Shown: positions 36,927 to 49,745 of the stretch, piece after piece
Layout of the letters: the number at the start of each line of letters is the position of its first letter
How positions within the stretch are numbered: position 1 is the first letter of the stretch
Origin: Escallonia rubra
Taxonomy: Eukaryota > Streptophyta > Magnoliopsida > Escalloniales > Escalloniaceae
Reading direction: 5' to 3'
Assembly (NCBI GenBank): GCA_033065855.1
Contig: JAVXUO010000112.1
Location: forward strand, 1-64,000
Length of the DNA stretch: 64,000 nt
The notes under the pieces: model-generated
What the model saw: the letters and a program-made list of their open reading frames with translations, nothing else
Told to the model about the DNA's origin: nothing
Databases searched by the model: none
Made by a program: the position numbers and the translations under genes

Positions 36927-39900
36927 GAGTGCTGGAAGTGGACAATTTCAATTTGTCTCGATCGATCACTAGCTTAGCTTGTGATGCGATTGGTTGCATC
37001 CACTGTGACGATGGAAGCTGATACTATTGAAAAGAATTGGATCCGATCAATACGGTGATTGCGGAGGCCATCTGATTGGTTGACTTTGTGATAGGCATCT
37101 CCCAAAACTTCTTTTAGTGTCGCATCGAGTAGCTTCAAATTGTTTGTATGTTAACTTTCCTCCTCAATATTAAGAAACTGTTAAACCACATTTGAGAAAG
37201 GAGAACACGCGACGTGTACACTGCCACTGTGTTTTTTCATTTCCATACTTTGTATAATTATTCATTTTTCACCATAGAGTTGCACATTATTTGCATTGAT
37301 TCTTTTGTATGATTTATTTGTACTTCAGTTCATTTCCAGAGCCTAACCTACGGGGAACATGTTAACCGTTTGATTCTGTATCAGAACCTTCCCAAATGGT
37401 TGTGGTTGTGAGAAATGCTGAAATTTGAAGGTGCACAAGGCTCTACAGGAGTACCCAGCATATATATATATATATTTCCGTTTTATGTTAATCGGTTGCA
37501 CTTCTAGGCTCTGTGCCTGTTCACTGGCTTTGCGGGAAGAGACGCACAGGGTGAAGTCAAAACTCAAAAGGTGGGTGTGGTGCAATAGCTTACTACAGTG
37601 GCGTTTGACAGTTTTTTTTTTTTGTGTTCAATTTAACAAATAAAAAAAATATATTGATGTTTGGCAGATAGTTTAAGTTTTTCTTTTCTTTCATTTTTCT
37701 AAACTGGTTGTCAATTTAGGCTTGTTTGGATTTTCGGTTTTAATTTTTATTTTGAGATAGATCTAGTCTTCAACCTTTGTTGAAAGTAATTTATCACTCA
37801 TTTGTTTTGAGATACAACCAACCAAATCTAAATCATTCGCCATCGCCACCCCACCACTGACGCCATCCATAGAGCTGCACCAACACCCTTACCCTTGCCT
37901 GTTGTCACCGCCACCATCACCAATAGATCTGTGGGAACCGACAAAGAAGGCCGTGTCATCGTTGGTGATTGGTGAAAATTCGGTGATGAATCAGAATCGA
38001 ACTCGTAGCCATCAAGTTTCCTGTCCGCCAACGCCACCACCCTAGGATTTGTGGGAATTGATGGCAGGGACCATCTCTTTGTGGGGGTCGGTGAAGATCC
38101 GAGGATGAATCAGGTCATTGTGATAACAACAAGAGGGGGAATTGATTGATTGTTGTTGTGGTTGGGAGGAGTGTTGTAATGGAGTAGAAATAAATACGCA
38201 AGGGTTAGAAGGAAAAAAAAGAAAGAAAAGAAGATAATAGAAGAGAAATTCAAAAACAAAAACCCGTGACCAAACACGCATTTGTTTTGTGAAAATTGAA
38301 AACCAAATAAGACTTAGCTTTTATTTTCTCAAAAATTGAAAACTAAAACCACGAGCATTTCAAGCACACCTTAAAAGCTTATAGCTTCGAAGTGTGCAAG
38401 ATTTTGCGGCCCCGGTGGTGGGTGGTGGACTCACTGCTCTTTTGGCCGTACGGAAGAAAGCATAAAAGGTTTTGGTGGTCCGTTTGCAGTGTAAAAAGGC
38501 TTTAGAAGCATGAAATTAGTCATCAGAACCGTATGAAATTAGTCATCGAGCACACTTTAATGATTTGTTTTGACTGATCTGTTCGCGTGGATCTCTTTGT
38601 TCAACTCTTCTTCTGGTACACATCTCTTTGTTTACTTCTCCACTTAGGCTACACAGACTTGCAATGTCTTAAGCTTATTAATATTTTATTTTATGTCAGC
38701 ACACCTTTTCAAGTGGATTACCAAACGCACAAAGACATTAGTGATAGATTAGCACAAATCTCCTTCTTACTTTTAAGAAGAAGTTGCTACTTCATTGCCT
38801 TGTGAGAAAAATGGGTCGCGGAAAGTGGAAAGCATGAACATATATAATAGTAATTTTCTTCCAAATTAAAAATGAAACCCACGATAAAAGTTAAATAAGG
38901 TCAACATAGTCATATGTGAAAGCGTACCCATAGAAACTTGTTGCGTGAATTCAGGTTTAAGCTTGTTGCTTAACGTGAGTTCCTTCATCAGATATGTAAT
39001 TGAGCAAATCCGAATGTTTTACTTTTACAACCCGTGGACTTCCGACATAAGAAGTTAGGAAAGATATGTAATTGAACAAACCTGAGTGTTTTACCAAAAG
39101 TTTTAGCTACCCACTTTGTGATTACTTTTGCAGCTACTGTACTATGTTCTCATATCTGTACTCAATCTTGTGATATGATTACAACCTAAAGAGGTTTACC
39201 ATAGGTAAGTGGGTGGTCAAGGTAAGTCAATAGACGAAGGGCAGAGACCTTCAAATTCAGGGAGCACCGGTGCTTCATGCAATTGTAAAGCTACAGTACT
39301 TGATTTGGTCTAAACTTGACTTCGATTCAAGAGATGACTATGCATAGTAATATAACATGCATTAAATGATAGTGTGCGCAGCATAAGACTTTTGTCATTG
39401 TCAAGCCTGCGAAGGTTGATGCACACAATCTTATTCCCTCTCTAACTCTAACAAATAGACTGTTTTCATGTTTCGAATTTGTGAATTCTTAATCCAGACT
39501 CCGAAATGAGAGAACGACAGTTTCAATTGACATCTGTTTATCTTCTTTAGCGGGATTGTATGAAAGATGTTTCCCTTGTCATAGCAATAGCATAGTGGAA
39601 AATCTCAATTCTCTTTAATAATCTGTGATTTGTCAAAGTTCATTACTCATCAGTCTTGCTTCTCATTTGCTGAGACTTGAGATTTCTGCCATTAAATTAA
39701 ATATTGAAAGCAAAAGGAAAATTATAAACAACTTCCTTGGTATATGTCTTGGTCCAAGGTTGATGAGGTATCACTGTCAAAATGGGTCCACGGTCCCACA
39801 TGGATTGTCCTTTGTATGTTATATTATGGTCCAACTGGCCAAGACAAAGCTGACAAGTGACAACCTACGTTTTTAGGATGTCCAATTGAAACTTTATTTA

Positions 39901-42381
39901 TCTTGCCAAAAGTTTTAATTTTAATTTTATATTGATCATGTAAAAAGCTTTTTAAAGCCTCAAAGATACTTTTAAAACACAAAAGTAACGTGTGTTGAAC
40001 AAAAATGTTCAAGAATATGTGTTTGCTCAACTGCCATTGACTACAATCACTTTGGAATTAAGAAGAAACCAATGAATTGGTTTTAAATAATTCTTTAACT
40101 TATGCATTAAAAGTAAAAAAAAGTTCTTTGAAATATTTAAAATTTGTCGAAACGAAGTCCTTTCTCAAGGACTAAAGGAGGATAATATTGTGAAAAATTA
40201 TATGCTAGGAACCTGGAGGGACGAATGTAGAGATGGTGTTAGTGGCTGCCCAAGGGCAGTGTTTCTTTTGCCAAACCGAAACTTGACACCAAAATATAAA
40301 AGAATTAACGACAAATTATTTCTTATTGTTTAAGGACTTTTCCAAAACTTAGATCAAAGATCAATTGACAATTTACCTAACAAATCTTGCTCGTCACAGA
40401 CAATTTACCTAACACTGCATCAGTGACAAAGTCATCACTAAAACTCATTGGCCGTCTCTCTATGTTGCTACTGATCTTACAACCGTTCAAGTTTCTTCAC
40501 GAGTACATCATAAAACTTTTAGTGACAAATATTTGTTGAGGAATGGGAGGTTGGAACAATTTTTTTTAAAATTTACCTGTATCTTTGGCAAGTCTAATCC
40601 GTTTGACTTTTATCTCGATCGTTGAAGATTTCATAAGCGTTACTACATTATTACTAATAAACATTTCAAATATCAAAATAAAGTTCAAATGATCAACATC
40701 TCAGTAATGAAGTTGGAGAAAAATACTGTATCAATTATCTTGGGAAAAGAGAAATACCTTGGGATGGGCAATATTTGTCGAAGGAGAAGGACAAGATGAC
40801 GTCGTCTGCGTGACGTCATTTTCTTTCTGCATCTTCTCTCACGAGTCTCACCACGTGCAAAGGAAGGAGCACAAGGGGAGAAGGTGGCAAAATCATTCAA
40901 ATCTCATTGGTCAAAAAGGAAGAAGAATTCATTAGAATAACAAGAGAATTTTCATGAACATAATATATCTTATGTCCTGGAAAATTAACAACCGCACTCC
41001 CGCATAGTTTTTAAGCAAAATATAATTGTTAATTACGTTGTGCACAGCTGACAACAAAGAGATAAAACATGACGTTGTTTTACAATCATGGGAGCAAGTT
41101 AAGCCGTTATACTTGCAAGACTTAAACTGTCGCTCTTTATATTTATCTGGTGCAATATTAAAGAAAAGGCGACTCTGTTGACACTCTCAAGCACGAGAGT
41201 TCCTGCAGAAATAATTATGTGCCGTTACATCTCTTGGTTAAATGAAATGCACAGGAATTAGAACGAACAAATTTAAAACAAAATATTCTAAAAAAAAACG
41301 GACGATGATCATTTGTCGTGCGGTACGAAAATTTCTGAAAAAGTAATTTTGTACTATGCATGCACAACACAACAATTAAAAATAAACAAATTGGTAGCCA
41401 AATGGTGTTGAAAAGGTGCTCTAACGCAAAAGCGCTTTAATAATTTTAAGTTCTTTTGCATGTGTATTGTAAGTAAATGTTTCGAAACTATTGCTGATGA
41501 GTACTCATGAGCGATAACTTTTTGTCGCTGAGCAGGACATCGAGATCCTCAAGAACAAAATGCTCCAATTTCTCAAGGACTCGTGCTCGCCAGATTTCAA
41601 TTTGCAAGTTCCATGATTACTGGCTTACCTTTGAAAATGAAAGGTGTGGTGGCCCTGTAATAAAACCCATCTCAGAGTCAAGTTCACATTACTGCCCACC
41701 AAGACACAAACCCAAAAAGAACGCTCACATGAAGCTTCAATGAAGCCACATACAAGACAGCTACAAGATTGTACGAGAGAACTTGTCAAGAAGAAAAAGT
41801 CATTTATCGTGGTCTTCTTCGGATAGGTATTAGGCAATGGATCAGGTAGTCGTCATAATTTCTTCTGTTCTGGCCTTCGCCTGGTTTTTCCGTCTCTCAC
41901 ACGCGTAGGTTTCGTGCTAGTCCCACATCTTCCCCCATTTGCCCGTATAGTCGTACGGTTGCTTTATTCGTTCTTTGAATAATTTAGCGAGCTTACCTCA
42001 TTTATACTGTGTGTTAAATTTAAAGTCTTTTTCTTCACGGCTTTCTTCTTTCTCTTACTATTCTTTGATCTATTTTTGTTCTTCTCCTCCTGTTTACATT
42101 GCAATTCCCATCTGGGTATTGTTGTTTCTTCATTTGTTCACACTTACCTTTTAATACATCCTTCACTTGCTTCAATTTCCATGTATCCATCAAATTCGTT
42201 CATTTCCTATCCGGGTTTTCTTCCCTGCTCTGTTTCCCATCTGTGTTTTCTTTCCTGCTCTGCGTCCCCCTGAAATCCCATTTGGGGTTTCTTTTCTTAG
42301 CAAAAAGAAAGTTTCGGTTAGCTGAAAATCAACACAAATACTACAAAATTTTGGGTGTGGAGGGCCTTTGTAGCATATATG
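36927..42381. other. intergenic region between NPSN11 and the PBL19-like gene
   Basis: It holds the foldback element at 37719-38370, a short TA repeat near 37460-37480, and a CACTA-like GTGACAAAGTCATCACTAAA stretch near 40415-40530. Its last ~500 bases are pyrimidine-rich and probably contain the kinase gene's leader. No other gene could be supported; scattered short frames lack family resemblance. Confidence 0.5.
37719..38370. mobile_element. foldback/TIR element with CACC-rich core
   Basis: The left end GGCTTGTTTGGATTTTCGG, followed by a T/A-rich run to TTTTGAGA, is matched in reverse complement by the right end, which reads TCTCAAAAATTGAAAAC to CAAGCACACC. The arms are about 40 bp and only roughly two-thirds alike. 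The core has a CACC-rich block (37840-38045). No clear target duplication and no transposase were seen, so the superfamily is uncertain. Confidence 0.45.
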
Positions 42382-45300
42382 ATGAAGTGTTTCTACATAT
42401 TTAAGGACAAGGCCAGGAGGGGGAAATCCTCGCCGGAATTTGGAAACTCGAGTAAATCAGATAATACGATGCCGAATCGGGCAACAAAGTCCACAGGTTC
42501 AATTGCATCGCCCAGGAGCATACCTGAAATGTACAAAGAAAAAGAGCACAATTTGAGGGTGTTTTCTTTCTCAGAGCTGAGGAATGCCACTAATAATTTC
42601 AACAGGTTGTTAAAGATTGGAGAAGGTGGTTTTGGAAGTGTGTATAAAGGTACAATTAGGCCTCCAGATGGGCAGGGTGAACCTATTGTGGTTGCCATAA
42701 AAAAGCTTAACAAGAACGGATTGCAGGTAGCTTCTCATTTTTTAATCACTTCCATTGTGATTTATTTATTCTTGACATCTTAGTCTATGCTAGAGTTATT
42801 AGTTTATCCTTTCGTGATGTTTCTTTATCTGGAAACTTTTATGTTGATAGTTTTACTTGATGATATATACTCCATGTTTCAAGGGCTAGAGTGGATATGG
42901 ATTATAATTTGTAACTCAGATGAAGAAATTTTGCGCTTGCAACTTCTGGTGATCTTCCAACTTATTTTAAGTTTGTAACTTCAGATAAGGGGAAGCAAGT
43001 GTTACTATAGCTTTCATGAGGAGAAAGTAGTCAGTGCAATGCTTGGCCACAAAAGTTTAGGGAGACAAAATTAAGCATCGGATACTACTTACTAAGGAAG
43101 ACAAAAAGACTAATCATAGGGTGTCTTTTAGGAATTACTAGGATGATTGAGATTTTCTTGGTAGATAATAGTGAAAAATGATGGGCAAGAATAGTGTTTT
43201 ATAATGAAGATCAGAACGTGGCCCGGAAGTCATTTTGTTTGAGGTGATATTTGAGCTCCACAACTTACCATTTGAGGTTTGCACCAAAAAAAAAACTTAC
43301 CCTTTGAGGTCCACAATGGTCGCTAAAGTCATTAAACCGTCGCTACAGGCATTCCAGTTCGTTGCTAAATGCATAAGTGGAGCTCAAATGCCTTTTCTTG
43401 AGCTCAGTTATCAATTCCTTTTTCTTCAGAATGACGATGCCTGGAGTTTATAGCATATGTGTTACTACTTACTAGTATGTTTTCACACTGGTACATAAGA
43501 GAAAGGTTGTGTCTATTAGTCACACTAGATATTCTTTTGTTTCATTGTGGCTGTAGAACTTCAAAATATGCTTTTGTTGTCTTATCATCATTTGTGTTAA
43601 AGATGCTTAGCATTTATTTCCATGATGACCTCATTTAGATTATACTATTTTACAGAAAATGCAATTAAAACTCGATTAATCCGATATCAAACTTGTGCAA
43701 CATGTAAGAACCTCCTGAAACTGGCTGTCCAGAAAGAATCCTTCTTCTTTTTTTTTGGTTATTTACTACTTGATGTGTTTTAACTCTGGACTTTAGTTCG
43801 GAGACGCGGGGCTCTTTGTTTGAGTTGCATATATGTCTCTCATTTGTTGTCATTTCACGACGCATTCCCAACTGCCAACGTATAAGCAGTGCTACAATGT
43901 TCTTCTGCAGCCTTTCTTTATGTGCTTTCAGTCAATAACTTCTTTAAAAATTACCTAGTGAATCATACCCCTAACCTGATCAGTCTGTACTTTACAAGTT
44001 CTTAGTTAGATGATGCCAACTGAGCTATACTGCCCTATAGGTCCCTCAGGATGCATGATTCAAAGTCTCCCAGAAAATGAGCCATATACTCTCATCTTTC
44101 TCTTAGCTTTTTTCTTTCTTACATTTTTTGCTTGATATGCTTTTGTGCAAATGCATATTAATGCTTTGTCCCCCGGTGTTGCTATTCCTGTTTAATGTTT
44201 TTTCCCCCCTTCTCTCATGTAGGGTCATAAACAATGGCTTGCAGAAGTTCAGTTTCTTGGCGTAGTTGATCACCCTAACCTTGTAAAGCTTTTAGGATAT
44301 TGCTCTACAGACGGAGAAAGAGGAAACCAACTGCTGTTGGTGTACGAGTACATGCGCAACAAAAGCTTGGAAGATCACCTTTTTAACAGGGCTTTGCCTG
44401 CTATTCCTTGGAGAACAAGATTAGAGATTATCCTGGGAGCAGCTCAAGGAATGGCTTATCTGCACGAGGGATTAGAAGTCCAGGTAAGAATCATTTCTAT
44501 GTTCATTTAAGTAGATGAAGAAATTAACCAATAATTTCTAAGAAAAGCTACCACTGCATTTATAAGTACAGGTCGTGGGACATTATTTTGTGCATTCCTG
44601 GCTCCAAATCTTTGTGATGAATCCTGTGAAAGTCTGGTTGTTCTTTGTCTATCTAATTTTAAAAGAGGCTCAAATTCTCTTTCTATGACGATAGCATTGA
44701 GGATGCAAACCGTTTTATGCAGTACTTTTTGTATCCCATATGCTGTATGTGTGGATACCCTAGAGTGCACTGGTGCATGAATTGTTGCTAAGTTAGCACT
44801 ACTACCTGGACGGGTGCCCAGCACTAGTGTATGACTTGCTGCACTAGGGTAACTGAGATAACTGTAGGGATAGCTTGAAGTAGATATAACCTGGTTGGCA
44901 AGATTAGTGCAGATTTAGAAAACCAGAAGCATGGCCAGTAATTACTGATGCCATCACGGACCAATGTAGGCCATCTCCACTTAGTTTTGCACTTGAAAAC
45001 TACTTGTATGTACATTATTAATTATTTCTTCATTTGTCAAATGTGGAAGGTGATATATCGAGATTTCAAATGCTCAAATGTGCTTTTGGACGAGGACTTC
45101 AAACCAAAGCTTTCAGACTTTGGGCTTGCTAGGGAAGGACCAACAGGAGACCGCACTCATGTATCGACAGCGGTAAGTAAGAGAATAGGCATATACGATC
45201 AACAACTGGGTGGGTTTTCCTTTTGTCCAGAACAACCCACCACTCCCCTCATGTTCAGAACTTAATTTGTTTCATTGATACATGAAGATTTACAATTTCA

Positions 45301-46010
45301 CCATGTATTTCGTTAATATTCTTAGGTTCTAGAACTACTATTTTTGAGTAAGAACTTGCAAGTTATGTTTTTCCTCTTTCCCCTGCCGTGTATCCGTGAA
45401 TAGGTACTTTAGTAAGCAGCTTATAATACGGTGTTCTTGGATGTTCGGAGTTCAGTAGGGGGAAACATGTGGGGGCTTGATCGATCAGATTGCTTAACAT
45501 TTAGGTTGTCACAGAAAATTTTCTAATTTACTTTTCTGTTTTCAGCCAGTTGGCACATATGGATATGCAGCCCCCGAATATGTTGACACTGGCCATTTAA
45601 CAGCCAAGAGCGATATGTGGAGTTTCGGTGTCGTGCTTTATGAGATCATCACGGGTAGACGAACAATTGAAAGAAACCGGCCAACACTGGAGCAGAGGCT
45701 TCTAGAGTGGGTGAAACAGTTCCCAGCTGAAAGCAAGAGGTTTAGCATGATCATCGACCCGCGACTCAAAAACGAATACTCTCTCAATGCAGCTCGACAA
45801 ATTGCAAAGTTGGCAGATAGCTGCCTAAACAAGAATCCCAAAGATCGGCCAACTATGAGTCAGCTGGTGGAGGAATTGAGATTAGCAGTGCAAGAGTCGG
45901 AAGCATATATCTCTCAGAAGGCGAGTAGTTCTGAGTCATCAAAAAGTAACCTGCAAACAAGAACTCCAAATACCGGGAAAAGGATTGTCCAAGGAGCTCA
46001 GGTAAAATAA
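42382..46010 (+). CDS. PBL19: PBL19-like receptor-like cytoplasmic kinase (RLCK VII)
   Basis: RLCK VII kinases relay signals from cell-surface immune receptors at the plasma membrane; Arabidopsis PBL19 acts in chitin signalling. Exons: 42382-42726, 44223-44483, 45050-45172, 45546-46010, all phase 0, giving 397 residues. The N-terminus [10 protein letters not shown] has Cys3 as a possible acylation site and no Gly2. The [18 protein letters not shown] linker matches PBL19-type proteins closely. Kinase landmarks: P-loop [11 protein letters not shown] (80-90), Lys107 in VAIKK, catalytic loop VIYRDFK with Asp207, DFG at 225-227, APEY near 252-255 and a following [21 protein letters not shown] in place of HRD is usual in this subfamily. 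An in-frame ATG sits one codon upstream (42379). The last codons overlap a GTAAAA that could serve as a splice donor, so the C-terminus is less certain. Intron 1 is 1.5 kb and holds repeats. Confidence 0.92.
43249..43389. repeat. inverted-repeat insert in PBL19-like intron 1
   Basis: A perfect 13-bp inverted pair, ATTTGAGCTCCAC (43249-43261) and GTGGAGCTCAAAT (43377-43389), encloses 115 bases that include GGTCGCTAAAGTCATTAAA. The latter resembles the GTCGCTAAA motif of CACTA-type ends. It may be a tiny foldback element. Confidence 0.45.
43955..44032 (-). repeat. possible tRNA-like SINE fragment
   Basis: On the minus strand, TAGCTCAGTTGG (within 44010-44029) is an exact match to the RNA polymerase III A-box consensus. 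A weak B-box-like GATTCACTAGG follows about 50 bases on. No full tRNA cloverleaf, A-tail or target repeat was found, so it is at best a fragment. Confidence 0.25.
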
Positions 46011-48286
46011 AATACCTTCGCTCCAAAAATTCCAGTCCCCTTGAACTTTTTAGAAAGGTTAGAATTTGAGTTCGAAAATACTTACTTATGCGCATCATTT
46101 TTGCTCTCACTTGACCTTAGTCAATGAAATGCTTATTTACTTTGCTTTGGCTATATATTGAATCAATGTTTATGCATTCGAATTGAATTGCAAAACTTAG
46201 CTAAAATTGAATGGGACTCGCTTTTGGGAACTGAGGAAGCAGGTAAAGTGGGGCTGACCTTAAAGAGGACCAAAGAACCTCAAAAGTGTTTTTGCTAACA
46301 GCTCCATTTTGATTCTTGACAGGCCTAAAAACTGGGGGGCTGAAAATTGATGGAAGCGGGCCTTTTATATCTCTTGATTGACAAGATTTGCTACACAAGA
46401 TACGAAAATTCTAGGAATTACAGCTTCTTTAGACCTGCTCTAAATGGGGACTATTGAAATTCCATGAGTCTTCAGAGGTTTGATTATAGCATACTGGAGA
46501 GCTGCGGGGCACGTGGCATCTGAACTGGTCCATGGCATGAACATCTCTATTACCCAGGAAAGGGCTCGTTCGTATACCACGATCGGAAATAGTGGAAGCG
46601 ACGTTTTGGTCGATTGTTTTTCAGTTTACTTGTGGTCGCCTCTCAGTCACGTCTTTCAGTAGTTGATTTAGTAATGGTTGGATTGTGAAGAAATTTTGTT
46701 TTCGTAGGAAACCGTCTCTAGCTGAGGTTTGACTTTTCTAGCTGAGGAAGGGAGTATGTTCGCAGTTGTGGTGCTTCTCTTTTGGTCTACATACTTCCTG
46801 CTTCCATGTACTTGAATGAAATTAGGCTTGGCATTGCATCTTCATGGTCTAGCCACTGCTCTGGAGTACTAGTATTCTCAAATCCATGACCCTATACCAT
46901 TATTTTCTTCAAGTATTCACACGAAAAGGGGAAGTTTTGTAGCATATAAGCGTAGTGTATGCATTGTTTGCCATCTTACGCTTGAGCTGAATCACGTATC
47001 ATTCATAATCATGAAATTTACTTGTTCATGATAGTCTGAACATGTTAAGCTCGACTAACCTCAGCTATGATCATTATTACTTGTCCTGTCTGCGGCAATG
47101 CATGTGGGTGGTTAACGAAAAAGTAAAGTAAAAAGTGGGTGGTAACTAGTTAACCGCAATTGCCAATGGTAAGATGTTATCCAACATGTCCAGGCATTTC
47201 TTGAGGCTACTCCCTGAGCCAAAGCCTATACGATGTTCGTCAAAGTAGAATACAGAGTAAGTTTGAGTTGGAAAAGGTAAGACAACGAACCCAAATCAAA
47301 CATTGCTTGGAAAATAGGACCGAGCCTTTGTTTATTTTTCGTCTCATATAAGAAGGTTGTTTATGAGCTACGTGAGAGAACCTTAATTAAATCTTATTAA
47401 TCGTTGAATATAAACTACAGTAGTTGTGAATTGTCGAAAGATGCATAACAGATCCTAACTTCCGTGAGAAGATTTTCACCGTAACGGTGAAACCACGTCA
47501 TCGCGCAATATAACCATTGCGATGTGCCCCCTTGGAGATCCCGTCACCATCCACCCCAACATGGGATAACCATCACCGGCTACCCACTACGAAATGGTGA
47601 GACCACGACAGCTACAAATCTCCCTTTTTCCGATGAGCGGCGGCTGGACTGTGGCAACAAACAGGTCCGTTGGCCACGAGTTTTGATAGCAGGCTTTGCG
47701 TGTTGCTGACTTGCTGTGATGATTCATCAGATCTCGATGGATCGCACGATCTTTGCCCCGGCGATGCATCATTCAAATTGCCGTAGTATCAATTGTCAAC
47801 GATAGGAGAGTAGCCAACTATAGTGGTGACACGTGGTGGAGAGTTATGGTTCGATGCGTAGAAGGAGCTTCAGAAACTACAAAAGGTCGCTAAATTACTT
47901 TTACTGACAAATTTTAGCATTTGTCATATTTTTCCTTACCTTTCGGGCAAGAGAGTAGATCAGATCAGTCATCAAGATCGTCACTTAAGATGATTTAAAG
48001 ACACAATACAACTCGTGTATAACGATTGCGAACATGTATCGCAACTTTGTGAACTTTTGCACTTTAGTCCCTCTTGATCTCAATTTTGTGGATGTGTCCA
48101 ATTTAAATCGTATGAAAACTTCAAAATAAATGTTATCAGGGCTAATTCAAAGTTGTACAATTTTTGCTCTCCCCTCTTCTATTCTCCGATCTCCACCTTA
48201 ACAAATCTTGGTCCTTGTCACAAACATATATGAATAGAGGGGAGGGGTTGGGGGTTTCAAACTTCTTATTCTTGGATTAAAATAAA
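46011..48286. other. region downstream of the PBL19-like gene
   Basis: The first several hundred bases are probably the kinase 3' untranslated region, with possible splice sites. 47460-47880 has CACCACGACAG-type and GTGGTGACACGTGGTGG stretches like cores of TIR elements. 47875-47930 has GGTCGCTAAATTAC and TGACAAATTTTAGC resembling CACTA ends. No further gene is supported. Confidence 0.4.
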
Positions 48287-48506
48287 GGGTTAATTACACT
48301 TATGTCCCTGAGGTTTGGGTGAAATTACAGTCAAGGACACTGACTTTCAAAAGGTAACAAACCGTGACCACAAACGTTAAAAAGGTAACACTTATGTCCA
48401 TCTGTCAAGTATCCATCCAAAAAGTGTAATTTTTGTCATTACGTATTTTGAAAATGGCAATACTGCCCCTGTACAGTATATCATGAATAATTTTTAAATT
48501 AGGATA

Positions 48507-48645
48507 TCAAACCCTAATTTTCTAAAATTAGGGTTTTAAAACCCTAATTTGAAAATTAGGCTTTTCAACCCCTGAAATTAGGAAGATTTCAAAACCCTAA
48601 TTTGAAAATTAGGGTTTCAAAACCCTAATTCAAATTAGGGTTTTC
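48507..48645. repeat. palindromic AAACCCTAATTT / AAATTAGGGTTT cluster
   Basis: Four to five alternating copies of AAACCCTAATTT and its reverse complement AAATTAGGGTTT lie within 140 bases and can fold on one another. The unit contains the plant telomere-like AAACCCTAA, but the copies alternate in orientation and are not in telomeric head-to-tail order. Confidence 0.85.
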
Positions 48646-48940
48646 TATCTCCAAGCTTTTTCTCCAATATGAAATTAGCGAAGTGGTGGCCACATCGCAA
48701 GAAGGCAACTAGTGGTGCCGACTCGCGATGAAAGGGGTGTCGTGGTCCTTGTCACAGCGCGGTGTAGGGCGGTCTCGGCGGAGGAGTTCGGGTTTGGGGA
48801 TTGGGTTTTGCCGTGCGCTGCAGGCTGCAGCGGATTAATCCCGCCGACTGGGTAAGATTTCAGGGGGCGGTGACGAGGGATGAAGATGGGAAGGAGAGAG
48901 ATAGTGGCTGTTTCAGGTTGGGAAGAAGAGAGAACGCCGA

Positions 48941-49068
48941 TGACGAGGGATGAAGATGGGATGCAGCGTCGGTGACGAGGGAGGAAGATGGGGTGCAGCG
49001 CCAGTGACGAGGGAGGAAGATGGGGTGCAGCGCCGGTAACGAGGGAGGAAGACGGGTTGCGCAGGGGA
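48941..49068 (+). repeat. 32-bp tandem repeat, four copies
   Basis: The unit opens with TGACGAGGGAGGAAGATGGG and starts at 48941, 48973, 49005 and 49037 (the last as TAACGAG). A fifth, looser copy lies upstream near 48870. The period is not a multiple of three, which argues against a protein-coding repeat. Confidence 0.88.
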
Positions 49069-49745
49069 AGGGGGAGGCAGGCGGGGTGCGGCGCCGGGGA
49101 AGGGGGTTGTGGGCTTGACGGGGTGGGCAGGTGACGGGGAAGAGGGAGGCAGACCGGGAGGGGGGGGGGGGGTGTGGGTGCTGGGCTTGGGGAGAGGAAG
49201 AATAAACAGTAAATTAGGGGCAATACAAAAAATTGAAGTAATGGCATTAAAAAAAATAAGGTTCCAACTTAGGGGCAATAAGGTCTTTTCATTAAAATCG
49301 TTAGGGTTTTTGCAATTCCGTTTGGTCAACGGACACAAGTGTAATTTGTCCAAACTATTGTCCTTGAGTGTAATATCACCCTAACCTCAGGGACATAGCT
49401 GTAATTAGCTCAAAAAAAAAATGAATTGAAGAATCCTATTAATACGGTCTAAATAGATATTCGTGTCTAATTTTTCCGTATTTTATGCGAATAACCCGTA
49501 CAACTTACAATCATACAAAATAAACAAAAGAAGTATAAATTTTTAATAATATTTTTTATTATCACTAAATAAATGTTAAATATTTAACGACTATTAATTG
49601 TAATATATTACGGGATTGCCTAAAATTTTCCAAAACAATATTGGTAACTAATTATGGAGCACCAAACAACTTTCTCAAATTCTCAGTTAGTTCAAGCACA
49701 GAACTACAAAACAGTAGAGTCGCCACCGCCGGATTAACATATGAA

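Larger units (their letters stand above)
48287..49411. mobile_element. Mutator-like element with repeat-rich core (1.1 kb)
   Basis: The left end GGGTTAATTACACTTATGTC, continuing CCTGAGGTTTGGGTGAAAT, is matched in reverse complement at the right (GAGCTAATTACAGCTATGTC, then CCTGAGGTTAGGGTGATAT). Recognisable inverted similarity runs about 55 bp. The flanks are A-rich (AAAATAAA against AAAAAAAAA), compatible with but not proving a 9-bp target duplication. The core holds a palindromic AAACCCTAATTT block (48507-48645) and 32-bp tandem repeats (48941-49068). The long proline-rich minus-strand frame at 48675-49247 is a by-product of the G-rich core and not a credible gene. Confidence 0.7.

Noticed and set aside
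44010-44029. A tRNA gene
   Set aside because: Only the A-box region matches; no acceptor stem, anticodon arm or proper B-box can be folded around it.
48507-48645. Interstitial telomere array
   Set aside because: The AAACCCTAA units alternate in orientation and are spaced by AT-rich linkers; true telomere arrays are head-to-tail 7-mers.
48675-49247. 190-residue proline-rich minus-strand protein
   Set aside because: It lies wholly within a MULE, overlaps a 32-bp tandem repeat whose period is not a multiple of three, and all frames there are open because of base composition.
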